Both the position numbers and the translations under genes were made by a program. From assembly GCA_036675565.1 (NCBI GenBank), contig JAKFER010000184.1, positions 1 through 52,484 of the forward strand: a stretch of DNA of 52,484 bases, written 5' to 3'. How positions within the stretch are numbered: the first letter of the stretch is position 1; every line of letters begins with the position of its first letter. Below are positions 8,925-18,461 of the stretch, in pieces. Under the pieces are notes generated by a model, which saw only the letters and a program-made list of their open reading frames with translations, did no database searches and had not been told where the DNA came from. The stretch comes from JACCYQ01 sp036675565. GTDB lineage: Bacteria > Bacteroidota > Bacteroidia > Chitinophagales > Chitinophagaceae.

Positions 8925-8952
8925 GGAAACTTTGGTTACGATAAAAGTTTCC
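8925..8952. promoter_or_regulatory. Perfect 9-bp inverted repeat: likely TetR operator
   Basis: GGAAACTTT (8925-8933) and AAAGTTTCC (8944-8952) are exact reverse complements separated by 10 bases, ending 18 bases before the tetR ATG. The left arm overlaps the candidate -33 box and the right arm ends one base before the -7 box. A bound dimer would therefore block the promoter. This is the position expected for self-repression by the adjacent regulator. Confidence 0.7.
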
Positions 8953-8961
8953 ATAGTTTTG
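8931..8961 (+). promoter_or_regulatory. Promoter of the tetR-efflux operon
   Basis: TTTG at 8931-8934 and TAGTTTTG at 8954-8961 match the Bacteroidota -33 and -7 elements with a 19-base spacer. Transcription would begin roughly 4-7 bases after the box, leaving only a few bases before the ATG at 8971. Confidence 0.6.
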
Positions 8962-8970
8962 CCGCCCAAT

Positions 8971-9603
8971 ATGGAAGTGAGAGATAGAATATTAGCAAAA
9001 GCAGAAGAATTATTCATGCAATTCGGGATCCGGTCGGTATCTATGGATGATATCGCCCAACACCTGGGCATATCTAAAAAAACGATTTACCATTCATTTG
9101 CAGATAAGAATGAGTTGGTTGATGCGGTTATAGAAAAAGACCTGAATCTTCGCCAGCACGATTGCATGCATTGCACTGAAAAATCGCTAAATGCGGTCCA
9201 TGAAATCTTCAGTATGATGGAACACCTGATGGAGCAATTTCAGCATATGAACCCCGTGGTTTTATATGACCTGGAGAAATTCCATTTTAAAGCATTCAAA
9301 AAATTCATGGCGTTTAAGAACCACTTCTTAATGGATATGATCCGGCAAAACATGGAATGGGGAATAAAAGAAGGGTTGTACAGGGAGGATATTAATGTAG
9401 ATGTGATTTCCAGGTTCAGGCTGGAAAGTATGATGATTCCATTTGACATAAATATTTACCCACCAGGGAAATTTAACCTGCCAACGGTCATGCAGGAGAT
9501 TATTCAGCATTTTGTATATGGCATCGTTACAATAAAAGGATATAAAATGGCTCAGAAATACAGCCAGCAAATGAAACACAGTATTCAAAAAAATAATCAA
9601 TGA
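8971..9603 (+). CDS. TetR/AcrR-family transcriptional regulator of the efflux operon
   Basis: This 210-residue one-domain-plus-ligand-domain repressor has an N-terminal helix-turn-helix typical of TetR (MDDIAQHLGISKKTIYHSF, about 25-43) preceded by RDRILAKAEELFMQFGI. The rest is a divergent all-helical ligand domain. The frame stays open to 8923, but the ATG at 8971 gives the canonical start just before the first helix. The longer version would run through the promoter and operator palindrome. Its stop overlaps the tolC start by four bases (ATGA), so it heads the tetR-tolC-MFP-RND operon and most likely represses it. The inducer is unknown. Confidence 0.9.
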   Translation: MEVRDRILAKAEELFMQFGIRSVSMDDIAQHLGISKKTIYHSFADKNELVDAVIEKDLNLRQHDCMHCTEKSLNAVHEIFSMMEHLMEQFQHMNPVVLYDLEKFHFKAFKKFMAFKNHFLMDMIRQNMEWGIKEGLYREDINVDVISRFRLESMMIPFDINIYPPGKFNLPTVMQEIIQHFVYGIVTIKGYKMAQKYSQQMKHSIQKNNQ

Positions 9604-11015
9604 TGTTTAAGTCAGTCATAAATAGAAGTTTGCTTATAGGTATTGGGTTTATTCCTTTTGCTTTATCAGCACAGGATTCAACCATTGGGACAAGGCATGC
9701 ATTTTCAGTAGAAGAAGCAGTTAATTATGCCAGCAAAAATAACATCCAGGTTAAAAATGCATTGGTTGACATTTTGATCCAGGAGCAGACCAATCGCGAA
9801 ATAACCAGCGCAGCCTATCCATCATTAAATGGAAACCTCAGCACTACTTATAATCCGAATGTCGCAGTACAACGTTTCCCCAATTTTATTGGCCAGGGTA
9901 CTTATATGGTTTTGGCCCAGGAAGATGTGCGCAGGGGCAATGGTACGGCCATTACCTTACCCAATGATTTTGGATTTATTGAAGCGCAATTTGGAACCAA
10001 ATGGCTTGCCAATGCGGGATTGGATCTTAACCAGATCTTATTTGATGGTCAGGTGTTTGTTGGATTGCAGGCCAGGAAAACTTCTATCGATTTCCGAAAA
10101 ATGAATGCGGAAGTAACTGAGGAAATCGTAAAAGCCAATATATACAAAGTGTATTATCAACTGGCAGCCAGTAGAACGCAGATTGAATTGCTGGATGCCA
10201 ACCTGGATCGGTTAAACAAATTATTAGCGGATACCCGCATTATTTATGATAATGGTTTTGCTGAAAGGCTTGATATTGACAAGTTATCTGTGCAGATATC
10301 CAACCTGCAAACTGAAAGAGTAAAAGCCCTGAACAGCATTTCTAACGGTTACCTGGGTTTGAAATTATTAATGGGCATGCCGGCTTCCGATACATTGATT
10401 TTAACTGATACACTGACTGATGAAACGGTCAAAGAAGGTATTCTCGAAAACCAGGATTACGCATACGAAAACAGGAAAGAATTTCAGTATGCAGAATTGG
10501 GTATCAAATTAAATGAGTTTAATATCCGCCGTTATAAATTAAGCAAGTTGCCTACGGTAAGCCTTGGCGCCAGTTATTATAAAAACGCCCAACGTAATAA
10601 AGCTGATTTTTTTAACGGGCCCTATTTTACTTCATCATCTATTGCGCTGCGGGTGAATGTGCCCATCTTTAATGGCTTTAGTACCAAAGCTAAAATCAGG
10701 AGAGCGGAACTGGAGTTGGAGCAGTCCGTTAACCAGTTGGAAGGTCTGAAATTATCCATCGACAATGAAGTGGAAACGGCATTGACCAATTACAGGTCTG
10801 CCATTGCAACCATGGATTTTCAAAAAGAAAATATGGAACTGGCTTCACGGGTATATGACCAGACAAGAATAAAATATGAAGCCGGGCTTGGCTCCAATAC
10901 AGAGATCAATGCCGCACAGGTGGATTTAAAAACTGCACAAACAAATTATATCAGTGCATTGTACGATGCCATTATTGCCAGGGTAGACTATATGAAAGCT
11001 ACCGGCAAACTATAG
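9600..11015 (+). CDS. TolC-family outer membrane efflux protein
   Basis: This 471-residue outer membrane channel is for a tripartite RND pump. It has a signal peptide (SLLIGIGFIPFALSAQ), then two repeats of the outer membrane efflux family, each a long helical hairpin with barrel strands. Examples are EEAVNYASKNNIQVKNALVD near the start of repeat one, and FNGFSTKAKIRRAELELEQS plus YEAGLGSNTEINAAQVDLKTAQTNY-like helices in repeat two. It follows tetR with an ATGA overlap, so translation is probably coupled. The next gene starts 22 bases downstream. Bacteroidota members are often slightly longer than E. coli TolC, as here. An ATG at 9603 is an equally possible start and changes one residue only. 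Confidence 0.92.
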   Translation: MMFKSVINRSLLIGIGFIPFALSAQDSTIGTRHAFSVEEAVNYASKNNIQVKNALVDILIQEQTNREITSAAYPSLNGNLSTTYNPNVAVQRFPNFIGQGTYMVLAQEDVRRGNGTAITLPNDFGFIEAQFGTKWLANAGLDLNQILFDGQVFVGLQARKTSIDFRKMNAEVTEEIVKANIYKVYYQLAASRTQIELLDANLDRLNKLLADTRIIYDNGFAERLDIDKLSVQISNLQTERVKALNSISNGYLGLKLLMGMPASDTLILTDTLTDETVKEGILENQDYAYENRKEFQYAELGIKLNEFNIRRYKLSKLPTVSLGASYYKNAQRNKADFFNGPYFTSSSIALRVNVPIFNGFSTKAKIRRAELELEQSVNQLEGLKLSIDNEVETALTNYRSAIATMDFQKENMELASRVYDQTRIKYEAGLGSNTEINAAQVDLKTAQTNYISALYDAIIARVDYMKATGKL

Positions 11016-11037
11016 CCGAATAACTATTTAAATAAGT

Positions 11038-12219
11038 ATGACCATTAAAATAACAAAAATGAAACACAGCCTGAAAGTCGCCTTAACTTTTTTCACATTG
11101 GTACTATTGGTTGCCTGCAGTACCGGCAAGAAAGAAAGAGAAGGAGAGCTGAACGATAAAAAAGCAAAGCTTGAGAAATTAAAAAATGAGCAGCAGAAGC
11201 TGGCTGCTGAAATAGATGCTTTGGAGAAGGAAATCATCACTTTAGATACAGCTGCTGCCGGAAGAGAGAAAGCTAAACTGGTTTCCATAACCGAATTACA
11301 ACCCGCCAGCTTCAATCACTTTATCGAACTGCAGGGAAAAGTGGAGTCGGATAACATTGCCTATGTAACACCGCGTGGTGGTCCCGGCCAGGTTAAAGCG
11401 GTCTATGTAAAACAAGGTGATGCGGTTAGAAAAGGACAATTGCTGTTAAAGCTTGATGATGCGATTGCACAAAGGCAAATCGATCAATTGCAAACGCAAC
11501 TGAATTTTGCAAAAGATATTTACCAGCGTCAAAAAAGTCTCTGGGATCAGAATATCGGTACAGAAGTACAATTACTAACGGCAAAGAACAACGTAGAGTC
11601 AGTTGAAAAACAATTGTCGCTTGCCCGTCAGCAACTTTCTTTCTCTAATGTTTATGCGGAAATGAGCGGTATAGCTGATGAAGTGAATGTACGTGTTGGT
11701 GAAATTTTTGGCACCGGTCCACAGTTAAGAATTGTAAATACAAACACATTAAAAGTAGTTACTGAAGTGCCGGAAGCTTACCTGGGCAAAGTTTCTAAAG
11801 GAACAAACCTGCTGATTACTTTACCGGAAGCAGGGATGAAAGAATATCCTGCAAAAGTGACTGTTGTTGGCAGAACCATCAACCCTGGCACCCGTACTTT
11901 TTATATTGAAGCATCAATTCCCGCAGGAAGCAGTTTAAGGCCTAATCAAATTGCTATTGTTAAAGTACAGGATTATACAGCCGGAAATGCCATTGCCATT
12001 CCATTGAAAACATTGCAGAATGATGAGAAAGGAAAGTTTGTTTTAGTAGCTGTTAAAGAAGGCGAAAACCTGGTAGCACATAAAAGACAGGTTGTAGTTG
12101 GTGAATTATCAGATGGTATGCTGGAAGTAAAAAGTGGTTTAATGCCTGGTGATATGTTGATTACAGAAGGTTTCCAGGGGTTGTTTGAAGGCCAGTTGAT
12201 CACAACGGAAATCAGCTAA
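11038..12219 (+). CDS. RND efflux periplasmic adaptor (membrane fusion protein), lipoprotein
   Basis: This protein of 393 residues (386 if the second ATG at 11059 is used) joins the inner-membrane pump to the outer-membrane channel. A lipoprotein signal ends in the lipobox LVAC. A strongly charged helix (about residues 33-70, repeated Lys/Glu heptads) follows, which is an unusual N-terminal coiled coil for this family. The core has the biotinyl-lipoyl half motifs (GQVKAVYVKQGDAVRKGQLLL), a helical hairpin (residues about 145-195) and beta-barrel plus membrane-proximal domains ending in GFQGLFEGQ. Family and order are as in HlyD/AcrA-type adaptors. It sits between tolC and the pump gene with short gaps. 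The extra N-terminal coiled coil may set the spacing between lipid anchor and hairpin. Confidence 0.92.
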   Translation: MTIKITKMKHSLKVALTFFTLVLLVACSTGKKEREGELNDKKAKLEKLKNEQQKLAAEIDALEKEIITLDTAAAGREKAKLVSITELQPASFNHFIELQGKVESDNIAYVTPRGGPGQVKAVYVKQGDAVRKGQLLLKLDDAIAQRQIDQLQTQLNFAKDIYQRQKSLWDQNIGTEVQLLTAKNNVESVEKQLSLARQQLSFSNVYAEMSGIADEVNVRVGEIFGTGPQLRIVNTNTLKVVTEVPEAYLGKVSKGTNLLITLPEAGMKEYPAKVTVVGRTINPGTRTFYIEASIPAGSSLRPNQIAIVKVQDYTAGNAIAIPLKTLQNDEKGKFVLVAVKEGENLVAHKRQVVVGELSDGMLEVKSGLMPGDMLITEGFQGLFEGQLITTEIS

Positions 12220-12269
12220 ACATTTTATTGAAATCATTTAGAACAAGATCAGAATTTTAACCACAAAGT

Positions 12270-15200
12270 ATGAGTGTTTTAGAAAACATGAAAGGGAAGT
12301 TTAAACATTTTGGCCCTACAACCTGGAGTATCAAAAATAAAACTTCCATTTACCTGCTGATTGTTTTTGTATCAATTGCCGGCGTTTTTCAATTCATAAC
12401 GCTTCCAAAAGAGCAGTTCCCTGATATTGTAATTCCTACTATTTATATACAAACGATTTATGTAGGTAATAGCCCAAAGGACATTGAAAACCTGGTAACG
12501 CAACCCATCGAAAAACAGATCAAGGGTATTACCGGGGCAAAGATCAATAAGGTAAACAGCAGTTCGGTGCAGGATTATTCTGCTATCACCATAGAATTTG
12601 ATACCGATGTAAAAACAGATATTGCTTTACAGAAAGTTAAAGATGCTGTTGATAAAGCCAAACAGGATCTGCCTACCGATCTTACAGAAGAACCAATTGT
12701 GCAGGAAGTAAGTTTTTCTGACCAGCCGATCATGTATGTAAATGTGAGTGGTGATTATTCACTGGTGCAGTTAAAACAATATGCTGATGAATTGCAGGAC
12801 AGGTTGGAAGAACTTTCGCAAATCAATAGAGTAGATCTTGTAGGTGCACCTGAACGTGAATTCCAGATCAATGTAAACAATTACCGGATGCAGGCTTCCG
12901 GGATTACGTTCGATGATATAGCCAATGCGGTAGCACGCGAAAATTTAGACATCTCAGGTGGCTTGTTAGATATAGGTGATACCAAAAGAAATATCCAGCT
13001 TAAAGGTCAGTTCAAAACAAAATACGATATAGAAAAAGTGATCGTTCGCAATACGGGCGGTGCTCCAATCTATTTAAAAGATATTGCCGACATCAGGGAT
13101 ACGATTAAAGACAGGGAAAGTTATGCCCGGTTAAATGGAAAGAATGTAATCACATTGAATATTATTAAAAGAGCAGGTGAGAACCTGATTGAGACTTCTG
13201 ATGATGTTAAATTAATAGTAGATCAGTTAAAAGCAGATATTTTTCCCAAAGACCTGGATGTAGTTATCACAGGTGATATGAGTAAAACGACCCGTTCATC
13301 GTTTAATGAGTTGATCAATACGATTGTGATTGGTTTCATACTTGTACTGATCATACTGATGTTTTTTATGGGTGTTACCAACGCATTCTTTGTAGCGCTG
13401 TCTGTACCGCTGAGTATGTTCGTTGCATTTATCTTTTTACCCGCAGCCGATCTTATTGTGGGAGGGCATGTAACTTTAAATTTCATTGTACTCTTTGCAT
13501 TGCTTTTTGGCCTGGGTATTATTGTGGATGATGCCATCGTGGTTATTGAAAATACGCACCGGATATTTTTTGAAGGCAGGGGGAGAATTAATGCTGAAAA
13601 GTCGGCGATGATGGCTGCAGGTGAAGTTTTTATTCCCGTATTAGCAGGAACATTAACAACCTTAGCACCTTTTGTTCCATTGCTTTTTTGGCCGGGTATC
13701 ATTGGTAAGTTTATGATTTACCTGCCAACCATGCTGATCTTCACTTTGTCAGCATCCTTAATCGTTGCATTTTTAATGAACCCGGTTTTTGCGGTTGATT
13801 TCATGAATCATCCACCGGAAGAAAAAGAACCCAAGAGTGCCATATTTAAAAAACCTGCTTTATGGATCGCTGTTGGTGCGGGTGTTTTGTTCGATATTTT
13901 CGGACTTACATTTTTTGGAAATCTCATATTATTTATCGTTCTGCTAGTCATCCTCAATAAGTATGTACTGGATGGCTGGATACATAATTTTCAAAATAAG
14001 TTTTTACCCTGGCTGATGCACCATTATGAAGATTTATTAAGATGGTCATTAACACGCTGGCGCCCGGTTTATCTTTTATTTGCAACTTTTCTGCTGCTTG
14101 TATTTTCAGTGGTCATATTTGTTGCACGAAATGTGCCGGTTGTATTTTTCCCGGGTGGTGACCCTAACCAGGTTTTTGTTTATCTGAAATTACCGGTTGG
14201 GACTTCAGTTGAATATACCGACTCAGTTACGCGTCAAATTGAAAGCCAGGTGTACCGGGTGCTTGATATGGACAGCGGTAAAACAAATCCTGTAGTTGAA
14301 AGTGTGATCACCAACGTTGCTGTTGGTGCAGCCGATCCCATGAGTGGAGACCGCAGTACAAAACCGGAACTTGGCCGTATACAGGTTTCATTTGTTGAAT
14401 TTGAAAAAAGACATGGTGTATCTACGGCTCCTTATCTGGATTCAATCCGTGCAGTGGTAAAAGGTGTTCCGGGCGCAGAAATAACTGTAAATAAAGAACA
14501 AAACGGTCCACCTACTGAACCACCCATCAATATCGAAATAGCCAGTGAAAATTTTGATGACCTCACCAAAACTGCCGTTACTCTTAAAAACTACCTGGAC
14601 TCATTGCAGATACCTGGTGTTGAAGAACTGAAGATGGATATTGACCTCACCAATCCCGAGATAACGTTAACGGTCAACCGGGAAAGAGCCCTGATCGAAG
14701 GTGTATCCAGTGCACAGATCGGTATGCAGTTGCGAACCGGTTTATTTGGACGAGAGATCTCCAAAATAAAGGATGGCGAAGATGAATATAAAATCCAGTT
14801 AAGGAATGAAGAGGTCCAGCGGCAAAGTCTGACTGACCTGCTGAATATGCCGATCAATTTCAGGGATATGGCAACAGGCGTGGTTAAAAGTGTTCCCATA
14901 AGTTCTTTGGTAGAAGTAGACTATACCAGTACGTTAGGTAGTGTAAAACGAAAAGATCAAAAGCGTGTAATCACGCTAACTTCCAATGTATTGTCCACAC
15001 ATACTCCAACGGCAGTAAATGAAGACATTAAAAAACGTTTGGATGATTTTAAAAAAGCACCTCCATCTGTTTCTATAGCACAAACCGGGGAAGGTGAGCA
15101 ACAAGCTGAAACAGGCGCCTTTCTTTTCCAGGCATTGATCATTGCCTTGATGCTGATCCTTTTTATCCTGGTCTTGCAATTTAATTCGGTGAGTAAATCG

Positions 15201-15848
15201 GTTATTATTTTAACGGAGATTTTATTCAGTGTAATCGGTGTTCTTTTGGGATTCGCTTTAACAGGTATGACCGTTTCAGTTGTGATGACGGGTATAGGAA
15301 TAGTGGGTCTTGCGGGTATTGTGGTAAAGAATGGTATCCTGGTTATTGAGTTTGCAGATGAATTAAGATCACGTGGAATGAAAACAAGGGAAGCGGTCAT
15401 AGCTGCCGGGAAAACGCGTATCATACCGGTATTGTTAACGGCTATTGCTGCTATCCTGGCTTTATTGCCATTGGCTGTCGGTTTCAATATCAATTTCATT
15501 ACGATGTTCAGCGAGTTGGATCCGCAGATATTTTTTGGTGGTGATAACGCTGTTTTCTGGAAGCCACTTTCATGGACAATAATTTTTGGATTGACCTTTG
15601 CCTTCTTTATGACGCTGGTGATGGTGCCAGCCATGTACCTGATCGCCGAAAGATTACGCAGACCTATGCGCAGGATGTTTGGTGGAAAATGGATTTCATT
15701 TTTAGGCATTCCGCCGCTGACCATTCTTTTCATTCCCCTGATGGTGATAACTTCGATCAGGCATGGACGTGATAAGAGACGCCGCCGTAAAATGTTGCGT
15801 AAAGAAAGAGATAAAGTGAATGAAGCCTTTATCGGCAGTTGGTTTTAA
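12270..15848 (+). CDS. RND-family efflux transporter permease
   Basis: This 1192-residue proton-driven pump has twelve predicted membrane helices in two halves with large periplasmic loops. Diagnostic features are the TM4 sequence GIIVDDAIVVIENTHR (near residue 416-431, with the proton-relay Asp pair) and the TM10-11 region GIVGLAGIVVKNGILVIE (about 1010-1027). The loop start LPKEQFPDIVIPTIYI is of the type seen in RND pumps. It is longer than AcrB (about 1050), with extra sequence in the middle (about residues 505-590, with added hydrophobic segments) and in the C-terminal half, where an insertion (FNINFITMFSELDPQIFFGG) separates TM11 from TM12. The substrate is unknown; the Bacteroidota form resembles multidrug rather than metal pumps. 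It is the last gene of the tetR operon and is followed by a strong terminator. Confidence 0.92.
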   Translation: MSVLENMKGKFKHFGPTTWSIKNKTSIYLLIVFVSIAGVFQFITLPKEQFPDIVIPTIYIQTIYVGNSPKDIENLVTQPIEKQIKGITGAKINKVNSSSVQDYSAITIEFDTDVKTDIALQKVKDAVDKAKQDLPTDLTEEPIVQEVSFSDQPIMYVNVSGDYSLVQLKQYADELQDRLEELSQINRVDLVGAPEREFQINVNNYRMQASGITFDDIANAVARENLDISGGLLDIGDTKRNIQLKGQFKTKYDIEKVIVRNTGGAPIYLKDIADIRDTIKDRESYARLNGKNVITLNIIKRAGENLIETSDDVKLIVDQLKADIFPKDLDVVITGDMSKTTRSSFNELINTIVIGFILVLIILMFFMGVTNAFFVALSVPLSMFVAFIFLPAADLIVGGHVTLNFIVLFALLFGLGIIVDDAIVVIENTHRIFFEGRGRINAEKSAMMAAGEVFIPVLAGTLTTLAPFVPLLFWPGIIGKFMIYLPTMLIFTLSASLIVAFLMNPVFAVDFMNHPPEEKEPKSAIFKKPALWIAVGAGVLFDIFGLTFFGNLILFIVLLVILNKYVLDGWIHNFQNKFLPWLMHHYEDLLRWSLTRWRPVYLLFATFLLLVFSVVIFVARNVPVVFFPGGDPNQVFVYLKLPVGTSVEYTDSVTRQIESQVYRVLDMDSGKTNPVVESVITNVAVGAADPMSGDRSTKPELGRIQVSFVEFEKRHGVSTAPYLDSIRAVVKGVPGAEITVNKEQNGPPTEPPINIEIASENFDDLTKTAVTLKNYLDSLQIPGVEELKMDIDLTNPEITLTVNRERALIEGVSSAQIGMQLRTGLFGREISKIKDGEDEYKIQLRNEEVQRQSLTDLLNMPINFRDMATGVVKSVPISSLVEVDYTSTLGSVKRKDQKRVITLTSNVLSTHTPTAVNEDIKKRLDDFKKAPPSVSIAQTGEGEQQAETGAFLFQALIIALMLILFILVLQFNSVSKSVIILTEILFSVIGVLLGFALTGMTVSVVMTGIGIVGLAGIVVKNGILVIEFADELRSRGMKTREAVIAAGKTRIIPVLLTAIAAILALLPLAVGFNINFITMFSELDPQIFFGGDNAVFWKPLSWTIIFGLTFAFFMTLVMVPAMYLIAERLRRPMRRMFGGKWISFLGIPPLTILFIPLMVITSIRHGRDKRRRRKMLRKERDKVNEAFIGSWF

Positions 15849-15866
15849 AAAATATCTTTTCATTAT

Positions 15867-15899
15867 AAAAGCCTTTCCAATTTGGGGAAAGGCTTTTTA
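15867..15899. terminator. Bidirectional intrinsic terminator
   Basis: A 12-bp perfect stem (AAAAGCCTTTCC, 15867-15878, with GGAAAGGCTTTT, 15886-15897) has a 7-base loop and T-rich flank on the plus strand and A-rich flank on the other. It lies between the convergent RND pump and MBOAT genes and can end both transcripts. Confidence 0.9.
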
Positions 15900-15920
15900 T
15901 TTTTGATGATATCCTGGTTT

Positions 15921-17411
15921 TTAAAATTGAAAATAAATAAACGAGTCGCTGCTTTTTTGACTTAAAATCAGAGCGATCAACAGGAATGCCCAGGCTATTC
16001 CAACGATCCACCATTTTGTTTTTTGAACCACATGCCAAACGCTTGTATTCCGCATAAGCCAATGTGATCCGACCAATAAAACGGTTACCACACCCACTTT
16101 AATCATATCTATTGTTGGTAGTACCGGTGTTCCATCAGTTAATCCAAACATGGAGCCCAGTAATCTCCATGCTGTTGAGAAATCATTGGCCCTGAAAAAA
16201 ACCCAGGTAATATTGACCAGGAAAAAAGTGAGCAATGCGGCAAAGAACATCTTTACTTTTTTCCTCTCAAAAAATGCAGGTGCTAATGACGCTGTTACAA
16301 TAGGTATTGGTTCTGGTGTGGCACCATCCTGTGCCATTGCTGCATCCTTTGATTTTTTTTGCCTGAATAATCTTTCAATACATAAATAAGTTCCATGCAA
16401 ACCACCCCAAACAACAAAAGTCCATGATGCACCATGCCATAAGCCACCCAGCAACATAGTTGTCATCAGGTTTACATAAGTGCGGAAATTTCCTTTGCGG
16501 TTACCACCTAAACCAATGTATAAATAATCTTTCAACCAGGTTGATAGTGTGATATGCCATCTCCGCCAGAAATCTGAAAAACCAATGGCGGCATATGGAT
16601 ACCTGAAATTATCTGGCAATGTGAAACCAAGACAAGCTGCTATACCAATAGCACAGGTTGAATAACCAGCAAAATCGAAAAAGATCTGTCCTGAAAATGC
16701 AAGTACGCCCAGCCATGCGTCTAATGGCGTTAATATTTGCCGGGCACCAAATACAGTATCTGCAGATCCTGCAAGCATGGTATCGGCCATTACCACTTTC
16801 ATAAATAATCCAAGAGATAATAAAAACAGTCCTTTGATAAGTTGTTGAGAGGTGGCAGTATGTGGTGTATGAAATTGCGGTAACAACTGCGCCGGGCGAA
16901 CGATGGGGCCTGCCACCAGTTGTGGGAAGAATGTAACGAACAAAGCGAAATTCAAAAATGATTTTTCGGGTTCTATTCTTCTTTTATACATATCCAGTGT
17001 ATAGCAAAGTGTTTGAAAAGTATAAAAGGATATACCAACCGGTAAAATAATATTTGGTGCTGCTGGTTGATAGTCAACTCCTATTGCCGACATCAGTACC
17101 ACAAAATTTTCTAATAAAAAATTTCCGTATTTAAAAAACCCCAGCATACCCAGGTTGGCCACCAGCGAAATGATAAGCAGTGCTTTTCTACGCAACTTAT
17201 TTTCTTCGTGAAAAAGTTTTTTACCTACGATAAAATCGATCAGCGTTGAAATCCATAAAAGAATGATGAAGGGTGGATTCCAAACTGCATAAAAAAGATA
17301 ACTGGCAAGCAGCAGGTTGATCTTTTTAACTTTCCATGGCAGGCGGGTAGCGTTATGCAGTACAAGGACAATTACCAGGAATACAATAAACGTATAAGAA
17401 TTGAATAACAT
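15921..17411 (-). CDS. MBOAT-family membrane O-acyltransferase (AlgI-like)
   Basis: This 496-residue polytopic protein belongs to the AlgI/DltB-like MBOAT family that passes acetyl or other acyl groups across the membrane to a polysaccharide. Family landmarks are the N-terminal MLFNSYTFIVFLVIVL, the GISFYTFQTLCYTLDMY segment, the FRYPYAAIGFSDFWRRWHITLSTWLKDYLYI block and the catalytic His in GGLWHGASWTFVVWGGLHG (near residue 327). A charged loop (about 355-380, Lys/Ala-rich, FRQKKSKDAAM) precedes the last helices. It is 18 bases downstream of an SGNH-like gene, so the pair forms an O-acylation unit: this protein moves the acyl group and the SGNH partner probably transfers it outside. The target polymer is unknown. 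The shared terminator at 15867-15899 ends the operon. Confidence 0.9.
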   Translation of the reverse strand: MLFNSYTFIVFLVIVLVLHNATRLPWKVKKINLLLASYLFYAVWNPPFIILLWISTLIDFIVGKKLFHEENKLRRKALLIISLVANLGMLGFFKYGNFLLENFVVLMSAIGVDYQPAAPNIILPVGISFYTFQTLCYTLDMYKRRIEPEKSFLNFALFVTFFPQLVAGPIVRPAQLLPQFHTPHTATSQQLIKGLFLLSLGLFMKVVMADTMLAGSADTVFGARQILTPLDAWLGVLAFSGQIFFDFAGYSTCAIGIAACLGFTLPDNFRYPYAAIGFSDFWRRWHITLSTWLKDYLYIGLGGNRKGNFRTYVNLMTTMLLGGLWHGASWTFVVWGGLHGTYLCIERLFRQKKSKDAAMAQDGATPEPIPIVTASLAPAFFERKKVKMFFAALLTFFLVNITWVFFRANDFSTAWRLLGSMFGLTDGTPVLPTIDMIKVGVVTVLLVGSHWLMRNTSVWHVVQKTKWWIVGIAWAFLLIALILSQKSSDSFIYFQF

Positions 17412-17429
17412 GGCAGTAGTTTTAAAAAA

Positions 17430-18461
17430 TTAATTTTTGGCAAACCAGTTGTTTTCTTTGCGTAATGTTTTTGCCAGGTGCTTTGTATAAGTTATCGCAT
17501 CTTTCGGTGCCAGGTGCGACCATTCCGGACAAATAAATCCTGATGTTTCCGGGTAATCTTCATAATGAATGCCTGGAGAATTTGTATGGACCAATAATTT
17601 TTCCCAATATTTATCCCTGGGAAATCCGGCTTTAGTACCTTCTTCCATTGGTCCGCTGGCTGGCGTTCTAACAAATATTACTTCTCCACCTCTCGATTTA
17701 ATTTTATCTACTGCCAATTTTATGCGGTTCAAATATTGGGTTAAGGTATCGCCGCTGATGGGAGGGGCTTGAAACAGGGCGCCTAACAACATCCAGTTAT
17801 CTGTTTGTTTTTTTATTTGTTTAGGGTCGTTTAGAAATTCATCTGTCATATAAGTCTGGCGATTGTACTTTGTTACTTCAAAACCCTTGGGAAAAGCTGG
17901 GAAACTAAAAACACCAGGTCGATTTGGAACATTAAGATCGGAGAGCAAAGCATTTAATGCATACTTTCTTTCTTCTAAAAAAACAAAGTTGGATTCAAGT
18001 GCATAATTAATCCGGGAACTGAACTTTTGTGATGGAGTTTGTTTTTTATAGTATTCAATACCATCCAAAGCAGAAGCAGAAGCGGGTGGAGCCATGGAGA
18101 AAAAAAGCGGTTCAGTTACATCAACCAATAATTTTCCAATGAATTTTTTATCATGAGCAAGATCCTCCAAAACAGGTAACGGGTTAGTTCCTACTATAGC
18201 TAATTGAATGACTTCTTCACCGGTTAATTTTTCCCATGTTGGAATGTCTAAATCAAATTTGATGCGGGAGGACCCGATTATTACTGTTGCTTCGTTTTTT
18301 GGTTTGTAAATCTCCTCCCTGCTGTTTGCCCAGAGTGCTTCATCATCATTGAATGCTACAGGCGTTCCCTGGCTTCGCCAATACCATTCCCATCCTGCAA
18401 TAAATAAAATGACCAGGAAGAGGGCCATTAGCCCTGCTTTGAATAAAAAATTGGATTGCAT
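17430..18461 (-). CDS. Membrane-anchored SGNH-like protein (AlgJ/AlgX-type), likely partner of MBOAT
   Basis: This 343-residue protein has one N-terminal membrane helix (LMALFLVILFIAGWEWYW). An exported domain follows with a serine-block motif VIIGSSRIKFDLD (60-72), a glycine/Asn-type block AIVGTNPLP, and a C-terminal PEWSHL motif (312-317) that fits the D/E-x-x-H catalytic block. This order is that of SGNH acyltransferases/esterases working beside MBOAT proteins, although overall similarity is weak and the catalytic Ser and His are my reading. The adjacent gene on the same strand encodes an MBOAT acyltransferase, 18 bases away. Likely role: transfer of an acyl group to an extracellular glycan. 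It could instead be an unrelated domain with a chance serine motif, but the context argues against that. Confidence 0.65.
   Translation of the reverse strand: MQSNFLFKAGLMALFLVILFIAGWEWYWRSQGTPVAFNDDEALWANSREEIYKPKNEATVIIGSSRIKFDLDIPTWEKLTGEEVIQLAIVGTNPLPVLEDLAHDKKFIGKLLVDVTEPLFFSMAPPASASALDGIEYYKKQTPSQKFSSRINYALESNFVFLEERKYALNALLSDLNVPNRPGVFSFPAFPKGFEVTKYNRQTYMTDEFLNDPKQIKKQTDNWMLLGALFQAPPISGDTLTQYLNRIKLAVDKIKSRGGEVIFVRTPASGPMEEGTKAGFPRDKYWEKLLVHTNSPGIHYEDYPETSGFICPEWSHLAPKDAITYTKHLAKTLRKENNWFAKN

Noticed and set aside
13223..13702. A 159-codon minus-strand frame inside the RND pump
   Set aside because: It is antisense to conserved membrane helices of the pump; its Ser/Ile-rich, repetitive composition is what mirrored helix codons give.
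14957..15733. A 258-codon minus-strand frame inside the RND pump
   Set aside because: The length is notable, but the pump reading is intact and conserved, and the antisense product has no recognisable motif.
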